From the NCBI RefSeq assembly GCF_005503555.1, contig NZ_SCNG01000001.1:124001-188000 (forward strand): a stretch of DNA of 64,000 bases, in the 5' to 3' direction. How positions within the stretch are numbered: position 1 is the stretch's first letter; each line of letters starts with the position of its first letter. Positions 58,987 through 64,000 of this stretch are shown piece by piece. This DNA comes from Rudaea sp. 3F27F6. GTDB lineage: Bacteria; Pseudomonadota; Gammaproteobacteria; Xanthomonadales; Rhodanobacteraceae. The translations under genes were made by a program, and so were the position numbers. The notes below the pieces were generated by a model. The model had not been told where the DNA came from and ran no database searches. It saw only the letters and a program-made list of their open reading frames with translations.

Positions 58987-61158
58987 CTAACGGCTCCCGG
59001 CCAGGGCGGCAAGCACGAGCCGGCGCGTCAGCTTTTCGGTAACGGTCGCCGGATATTGCAGGTTCAATCGCGTCATGAGTATTTCCGCGTCGGCCACTTG
59101 TGGGGAGGAAAGCAGGCTCTTGAGCAAGAATGATGCCAGCTTCAATTTGCTCGCCGAAAGCGCCTTGAGTTTGCCGAGCGCAGGCAGCAGGCGCAGTTCG
59201 TCCGCGTCGAAATCGCTGCCGAACGGAAACGCCGGGAAATGCGCAGCCAGATCGCCGCGCTTGAGCGCGTCGACGAGGTTTTTCTTGGTATTGCGCCGCC
59301 ATTCGGCCGGGATCGTGAAGTCGCGGCGCAGCTTGCCGGCGGCCTTGGCCTGATTGGCGAGCCGGTCCTGGAAACGCGCGTCGGCGATGGCGAGCATGGC
59401 GATGATGCAATCCTCATCCGACTTGCCACGCAGGTCGGCGGTGCCGTATTCGGTCACATAAATGTCGCGCAGGTGACGCGGAATGGTGGTGTGGCCGTAG
59501 TTCCAGAGAATGTTCGACTCGGCGTTGCCGCCGCGCTCGCGCGTCGAACGCAGCAACAGGATCGAGCGCCCGCCGGTGAGCGCATGCGCCATCGCGACGA
59601 AGTTGTACTGTCCGCCGACGCCGGAGACGACCTGGCCGTTCTCAAGCGCGTCGGACGTCGCCGCGCCGAGCAGGGTCGCCATCATGCAGGTGTTGAAGAA
59701 GCGCGCATCGCGGCGCTGCAGGGCGTCGAGCGATTCGCGGCCGCCGTAGATCTGATTGATGTCCGACACGCGCGTCATCGACAGGCCGTCGAAGTCCGCG
59801 CCGTCGAGGCCGTGCAGCCAGGCGTAGAAATCCTTGGAGCCGAGATAGAACGCACCGCGCAGATAGCGGCCTTCGCGCAAAGTCCGTCCGGCGAGTACGC
59901 GGTTCCACTGCGCGCGCGCGTCGGCATTGCTCAGATCGAGCGGCAGGCTGCCGCCGTCGGGCAGTTGCAGTGCGGTGAAGCCCAACTGCGTGCCTTCGGG
60001 CAGCAGGCCGAAGCGGACCAGGCGCGCCCATTCCGCCTTGTTGATGAAAGGCCCCAGCGCGCCGCGCGCGTAGAGCGCATCGGCGGCATGCGCGTGCAAG
60101 GCCGTGTCCATGATGCTGCCGTCTTCGAGTGCCTGCTCGAGCGCTTGGTCATCGTAGACGCGGCGCTTGAGGACGCCGGCCTTGGCCAGGTGCATGAAAC
60201 CGTCCATGACCATTTCGCTCGCGCCGTAGAGGCCGGTCGCGAAAGCGCCGAGTTCGCCGATGCGCGCCGCCACGCTGCCCTCTGCGGTCTGCGCCGACAC
60301 CGCGTCGAGCGCGGCGCGGTACGCGGCGTTGTCGCTCTGGCGCAGCAGCAGCGCATGCACGATCGCGTCGGACAGCGCGCCGATGCCGATCTGCAGGGTG
60401 CCGCCGTCGCGCACGAGGGTCGAGGCATGCAGGCCGAGTGCGTATTCGACCGGATCGATCGACGCGCGCGGCAGCGCAAACAGGGTGTGACGGTTGGCGT
60501 GGTCGAACAACAGCGCGTCGAAGAAATCCGCCGCGACCTCGGCTTCGTTGCCGACGAAAGGCAGGTCGGGGTGAACCACGCCGACCACGTAGGGACGCGG
60601 CGCACCGGCGGCCTGCATACGATCGAGCAGATCGGCGGTGACGTCGGGATTGCAGGCGAGGCTGTAGCGGATGCGCCCGGCCTCTTCGCGCGCGGCGATC
60701 AGTTGCACGATCACGTTGATCTCGCGGTCGACGAGATCGCGCGCGACGTGCGTGTAGTTCATGCTCGCGTAGTCGCGCTGCGCCGATTCGACGCCGAGCA
60801 TCGCGCCCGATTGCATGTAGAACTCGTGCACGCGCACGTTCGCCGGCAGCGTGCCGGCCTTCTGCGCGGCGACATAGGCGAGATCGGGGTAGTCCGCGCC
60901 GAAGTGACGAGCGAGAAACGGTTCGACGAAACGCCGCTCCAGGTCGGACTTGGCCTCGGGCCGCGCCAGCGACAACGCGGTGTACAGATCGAGACGCAGC
61001 GCCGCATCGTCGGCGACGCGACGGTACAGCGCATTCAGCAATACGTTGGGCTTGCCGAGGCCGAGCGGCGCGGCAACGCGCAGCGCGGCGCCCGCGTGCG
61101 CGAAGATGCGCGCGACGCAGGCGTCGACCGAAGTAAGCATGTCGGGATTTCCGTTCAC
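58987..61158 (-). CDS. Acetyl-CoA hydrolase/transferase family protein
   Basis: About 723-aa enzyme of the CoA-transferase class I fold (PF02550/PF13336): GLGKPNVLLNALYRRV near the N-terminus, VHPDLPFVGNEAEVAADFF, IGIGALSDAIVHAL, and the catalytic-Glu region VTEYGTADLRGKSDEDC. GVGGQYNFVAMAHAL and SNILWNYGHTTIPRHLRD are also typical. It may hydrolyse acyl-CoA or transfer CoA between carboxylates. The start is GTG 61158 with AGGAAGA 5 nt upstream; ATG 61140 is an alternative. It is longer than most family members (about 500-650). Confidence 0.88.
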   Translation of the reverse strand: MNGNPDMLTSVDACVARIFAHAGAALRVAAPLGLGKPNVLLNALYRRVADDAALRLDLYTALSLARPEAKSDLERRFVEPFLARHFGADYPDLAYVAAQKAGTLPANVRVHEFYMQSGAMLGVESAQRDYASMNYTHVARDLVDREINVIVQLIAAREEAGRIRYSLACNPDVTADLLDRMQAAGAPRPYVVGVVHPDLPFVGNEAEVAADFFDALLFDHANRHTLFALPRASIDPVEYALGLHASTLVRDGGTLQIGIGALSDAIVHALLLRQSDNAAYRAALDAVSAQTAEGSVAARIGELGAFATGLYGASEMVMDGFMHLAKAGVLKRRVYDDQALEQALEDGSIMDTALHAHAADALYARGALGPFINKAEWARLVRFGLLPEGTQLGFTALQLPDGGSLPLDLSNADARAQWNRVLAGRTLREGRYLRGAFYLGSKDFYAWLHGLDGADFDGLSMTRVSDINQIYGGRESLDALQRRDARFFNTCMMATLLGAATSDALENGQVVSGVGGQYNFVAMAHALTGGRSILLLRSTRERGGNAESNILWNYGHTTIPRHLRDIYVTEYGTADLRGKSDEDCIIAMLAIADARFQDRLANQAKAAGKLRRDFTIPAEWRRNTKKNLVDALKRGDLAAHFPAFPFGSDFDADELRLLPALGKLKALSASKLKLASFLLKSLLSSPQVADAEILMTRLNLQYPATVTEKLTRRLVLAALAGSR

Positions 61159-61333
61159 GTAAATCTTCCTGAAACCGGATTGCAATGATCGCAGATCGCG
61201 AAGCTGACCGTCATGTGCGGCAAGTCTCGCGGATATTCGCTGTGCGCACAGCCTTGCTGGACACGGCCGCCGCTTGATTCTACTTTTGCGCTTTCCGCGC
61301 AGTCCGCGCCGCGACCGCGAGAGGACGCCACCG

Positions 61334-61669
61334 ATGAAAATTGCCGCCGTTCGCGAATACGCCCTCGCTCTGCCCGAAACCGCCGAGGCGCCGCATTTCA
61401 ACTATGCCGCGTTCCGCGTGCGCGGCAAGATCTTCGTCACCGTGCCGCCTGCAGAGACGCATATCCACGTCTTCGTCGGTGAAGAGGAGCGCGAACCGGC
61501 GCTCGCGCTCTATGCGGAATTCGTCGAGAAACTGTTCTGGGGCGAGAAGGCGATCGGCCTGCGCGTCGAACTCGCCAAGGCCAAGCCGGCCGTGGTCAGA
61601 CAGCTCGTGCACAAAGCGTGGGAAACCAAGGCGCCGAAGACCCTGCTGGCGAAGATCGCAGCACGCTGA
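61334..61669 (+). CDS. MmcQ/YjbR-family protein
   Basis: 111-aa DUF488-unrelated YjbR/MmcQ fold: YALALPETAEAPHFNYAAFR, VRGKIFVTVPPAETHIHVFV and LVHKAWETKAPKTLL. These small cytosolic proteins are CyaY-like double-wing DNA-binding candidates of unknown role. GAGAGGA lies 8 nt before the ATG at 61334. Divergent from the acetyl-CoA hydrolase gene. Confidence 0.85.
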   Translation: MKIAAVREYALALPETAEAPHFNYAAFRVRGKIFVTVPPAETHIHVFVGEEEREPALALYAEFVEKLFWGEKAIGLRVELAKAKPAVVRQLVHKAWETKAPKTLLAKIAAR

Positions 61670-61763
61670 AGCGACTGCCGCCGCGACCGGGTCGGCAGCG
61701 AGCAGCCGCCGGCGTGCGGCATACTTGAGGCATCGCGTCCGCCTCCCCATTGCGTGCATCGTC

Positions 61764-62303
61764 ATGTCTACCGCCTTGCTCATCATCGATATCCAACGCG
61801 CCCTGTGCACGGGCGAAGAAGCCGCTTTCGACATCGAACGCGTCGTCGAAAAAATCAACGCGCTCGGCGCCGACGCGCGCGCCGCGGGCGTACCCGTGGT
61901 GCTGGTCCAGCACGAGGAAGACACCGGCGCGCTGCGCTTTGCTGGCGACGGCTGGCAGCTCGCGGAGTCGCTGGTGACGGCGCCGACCGACCTGCGCACA
62001 CGCAAGACCGCGCCGGACTCCTTCCACGACACCGGACTGCACGCACAGCTCAGTTCACTCGGCATCGATCGGCTCGTCGTCTGCGGCCTGCAGAGTGACT
62101 GCTGCGTTGAAGCGACGTCTCGCGGCGCGCTGGCCCTCGGCTACGAGGTGGCGCTTGCCGCGGATGCGCACTCCACCGTCGACAGCAACGGCATCGCCGC
62201 AGCGCAGTTGTCCGCGCGAGTCAATTCCGCGCTCGCCGATCTGGCCGACGCAGGACAGCGCATCGCCGTACTGCCGGCGGAGCAGATACGAATCCACGCC
62301 TGA
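61764..62303 (+). CDS. Isochorismatase-like cysteine hydrolase
   Basis: 179-aa protein of the cysteine hydrolase family. The acidic residue is in LLIIDIQRALCTG, the Lys in TRKTAPDSF and the nucleophile in LQSDCCVEATSRGALALGY. Relatives hydrolyse isochorismate, nicotinamide or N-carbamoyl compounds; substrate undetermined. Plus strand between the YjbR gene and the acetyltransferase. Confidence 0.9.
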   Translation: MSTALLIIDIQRALCTGEEAAFDIERVVEKINALGADARAAGVPVVLVQHEEDTGALRFAGDGWQLAESLVTAPTDLRTRKTAPDSFHDTGLHAQLSSLGIDRLVVCGLQSDCCVEATSRGALALGYEVALAADAHSTVDSNGIAAAQLSARVNSALADLADAGQRIAVLPAEQIRIHA

Positions 62304-62373
62304 AACCTGGCCGCCGTTGCGCCTGCGAATACGCGGGCCTGTGCGGCGGTTCCATCATCCGAAGTTTTCCGAA

Positions 62374-62919
62374 ATGAACGCGAATCACGCGCTGCAAATC
62401 GATATCGTCGCCAGCGAAGACCTGGACGAGAGCCTGCGCAACGAACTGCTCGCGCTGTGCAGCGCGGCCTACGAAGAAGACTTCTCGCCGTTCCTCGACC
62501 TGCTGCATCCGGCGACGCATCTGCTCGGCCGCATCGATGGCGAACTGATCAGCCACGCCGCCTGGGTCGAGCGCGAACTGCGCGCCGGCACGGGCGGCGC
62601 ACTGCGCACCGCCTACGTCGAAGCCGTCGCCACGCTGCCCGCGCATCAGGGCCGCGGCTACGCGAGCGAGCTGCTGCGGAGCATTCCGCCATTGCTCGGC
62701 GACTACGCCATCGCGGCGCTGTCGCCGTCTGCGGACGCTTATTACCGGCGCCTCGGCTGGGAACTCTGGCTCGGGCCGCTGTCGTACGTCGATCGCGACG
62801 GCACCGAGATTCCGACACCCGGGGAAGAAGTGATGATCCATCGCCTGCCGCACACGCCGCCGTCGCTGGATCTGCATGCGCCTCTGTCGACCGACTGGCG
62901 GCCCGGCGACGTCTGGTAG
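62374..62919 (+). CDS. GNAT acetyltransferase similar to aminoglycoside 2'-N-acetyltransferase
   Basis: 181 aa. The GNAT acetyl-CoA loop reads VATLPAHQGRGYASELLRSIPP (Q-x-x-G-x-G/A). The C-terminal half matches AAC(2')-I: ALSPSADAYYRRLGWELWLG, the dyad IPTPGEEVMIHRLP, and the end STDWRPGDVW, the family-typical tail. Chromosomal AAC(2') enzymes (Providencia, mycobacteria) acetylate aminoglycosides and perhaps cell-wall intermediates. Whether this one has drug activity cannot be told. Starts at ATG 62374. Confidence 0.82.
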   Translation: MNANHALQIDIVASEDLDESLRNELLALCSAAYEEDFSPFLDLLHPATHLLGRIDGELISHAAWVERELRAGTGGALRTAYVEAVATLPAHQGRGYASELLRSIPPLLGDYAIAALSPSADAYYRRLGWELWLGPLSYVDRDGTEIPTPGEEVMIHRLPHTPPSLDLHAPLSTDWRPGDVW

Positions 62920-62992
62920 CAGTTCGCCTCGCGTCTCAACCGGGCGCCGCTTTCGCTCATCTCCACTTATGGCTCTCCTGCGGAATCTTTCG

Positions 62993-64000
62993 ATGAAATA
63001 TGTCTGGCTCGTTTCCCTGTTCCTCACCTTCGCCTGCGCATCGACATCGACGCACGCGGCGACCGACGCCGAGCGCTACCAGCTCTCGCGCGACGTGGTG
63101 AAAGATCTCGAACGCATCGTCGCGCCGAACGGCGTCCAGGAAACGTACAAAACGAAAATCGGCGGCATCGACCAATGGCTCAATGTGCGCGGCCAGGACA
63201 AGGCGAACCCGATCATCCTGTTCATTCACGGCGGCCCGGCTTCGCCGCTGATGCCGACGATCTGGCAGTTCCAGCGGCCGATCGAGGAATATTTCACCGT
63301 GGTCAACTGGGACCAGCGCGGCGCCGGCAAGACTTTCGGCGAGGTCGCGCCCGATTCGATCGCCGACAGCATCCACATCGGACGCTACGTCGACGACGCG
63401 ATCGAGGTCGCCGAGCACATCCGCAAAAAATACGGCAAGCGCAAGCTGATCCTGATGGGCCACAGCTGGGGCACGGTCGTAGGCATGGGCGCCGCGCTGA
63501 AGCGGCCCGACCTGTTCCATGCCTATGTCGGCATCGGCCAGAACGTCAACACGATGGAGAACGAGCGCGTCAGCTTCGACTTCGGCCTCGCTCAAGCGAA
63601 GGCGCACAACAACGCCGAAGCGGTGAAGGAGATGGAATCGATCGCGCCCTATCCCGGAGACAAGCCGGTCACGCGCGAACGCATCATCATCGCGCGCAAG
63701 TGGCCGCAGTTCTACGGCGGCTTGAGCGCATACCGCGACAACTCGCCGTACTTCTTCGACGCGCCGCTGCTCTCACCCGAATACGATTTCAACGACCGCC
63801 AGGCGATCGACAAGGGCAACGTGTTCACCCTTGCGCGGATCATGCCGGAGTTCCTCGCCGTCGATTACACGGGAGTGCGCACGTTCCCGATTCCGGTCGT
63901 GATGTTCATGGGCCGGCACGACTACACGACGCCGTCCGAGCCGACCGCGAAATGGCTCGATCAGGTCAAGGCGCCGTACAAGCGCGGCATCTGGTTCGAG
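62993..64000 (+). CDS. Exported alpha/beta hydrolase, proline iminopeptidase-like, cut by window edge
   Basis: 336 codons are seen; the frame is open to the right edge, so the C-terminus (including the catalytic His) is missing. Signal peptide (KYVWLVSLFLTFACASTSTHA) then the alpha/beta fold with oxyanion HGGPAS, WDQRGAGKT, nucleophile in LMGHSWGTVVGM, and Asp in FMGRHDYTTPS. These are shared with proline iminopeptidases and their S33 relatives. The ATG at 62993 has CGGAA 7 nt upstream; ATG 62969 is in frame but without RBS. Periplasmic peptidase is the likely role. Confidence 0.85.
   Translation, partial: MKYVWLVSLFLTFACASTSTHAATDAERYQLSRDVVKDLERIVAPNGVQETYKTKIGGIDQWLNVRGQDKANPIILFIHGGPASPLMPTIWQFQRPIEEYFTVVNWDQRGAGKTFGEVAPDSIADSIHIGRYVDDAIEVAEHIRKKYGKRKLILMGHSWGTVVGMGAALKRPDLFHAYVGIGQNVNTMENERVSFDFGLAQAKAHNNAEAVKEMESIAPYPGDKPVTRERIIIARKWPQFYGGLSAYRDNSPYFFDAPLLSPEYDFNDRQAIDKGNVFTLARIMPEFLAVDYTGVRTFPIPVVMFMGRHDYTTPSEPTAKWLDQVKAPYKRGIWFE

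Noticed and set aside
59239-61188. 649-aa plus-strand frame
   Set aside because: Antisense shadow of the acetyl-CoA hydrolase gene, which has full family motifs on the minus strand.

Overview
The window is GC-rich (mid-60s % by eye) with long antisense shadow frames. Its gene set (TonB receptors with STN/FecI/FecR, an ECF sigma factor paired with a TPR kinase, LytTR/AlgZ-type signalling, a two-domain acetyl-CoA hydrolase) fits a gammaproteobacterium of the order Lysobacterales (Xanthomonadales), probably Rhodanobacteraceae-like. The order uvrC-pgsA-tRNA-Gly-tRNA-Cys-tRNA-Leu is the classical gammaproteobacterial one (compare glyW-cysT-leuZ of E. coli). The genus assignment is inference.

Layout. 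1-8.5 kb: Fur-box-controlled TonB siderophore receptor with a secreted amidohydrolase cut by the window edge, an HSL-type esterase divergent from an AraC regulator, then a translationally coupled PepSY / PaiB-like flavoprotein / amino-acid permease run. 8.7-13.8 kb: lipoprotein, LysM protein, rhomboid protease, alkyltransferase-like (ATL) DNA repair protein, LytS/LytTR two-component pair, small secreted protein. 13.9-20.7 kb: phosphate block, with PiT plus DUF47 facing pstS-pstC-pstA-pstB-phoU and a Pho box before pstS. 20.8-28 kb: cell-surface-signalling cluster (FecI sigma, FecR, STN-type TonB receptor, S9 peptidase). 28.8-33 kb: a low-GC accessory segment bounded by imperfect direct repeats of the tRNA-Leu 3' end plus its terminator. 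It carries an Rhs-repeat protein with a variable C-terminal tip, a 4-nt-overlapping small membrane protein (candidate immunity) and an FkbM methyltransferase. 33-38.1 kb: tRNA cluster, pgsA, uvrC, lrp-like regulator and DMT exporter, low-molecular-weight tyrosine phosphatase.

38.1-40.5 kb: four short genes, all on the minus strand, each followed by an attC-like site, with a fifth attC at the upstream end. No integron integrase is seen in the window. This looks like a small chromosomal gene-cassette cluster (a CALIN, a cluster of attC sites lacking an integrase) and is the most unusual structure here.

40.7-53.4 kb: MarR/ClC antiporter pair, kdsB, Ser/Thr kinase-TPR plus ECF sigma factor, HAF-repeat secreted protein, secreted amidohydrolase, DUF442 phosphatase-like protein, DMT transporter, and two tandem paralogous membrane-anchored proteins. 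53.4-55.6 kb: arsenic operon arsR-arsI-aqpS-arsC with a palindromic operator. 55.9-64 kb: ispG, a PilZ-like protein of unknown role, acetyl-CoA hydrolase/transferase, YjbR/MmcQ protein, isochorismatase-like hydrolase, an AAC(2')-like acetyltransferase and a truncated proline-iminopeptidase-like hydrolase.

Most genes are ordinary chromosomal functions in same-strand runs with 1-8 nt overlaps. The two accessory islands (28.8-33.0 and 38.1-40.5 kb) differ from the rest in base composition or architecture. All functions are assigned by reading the sequence, without database searches.
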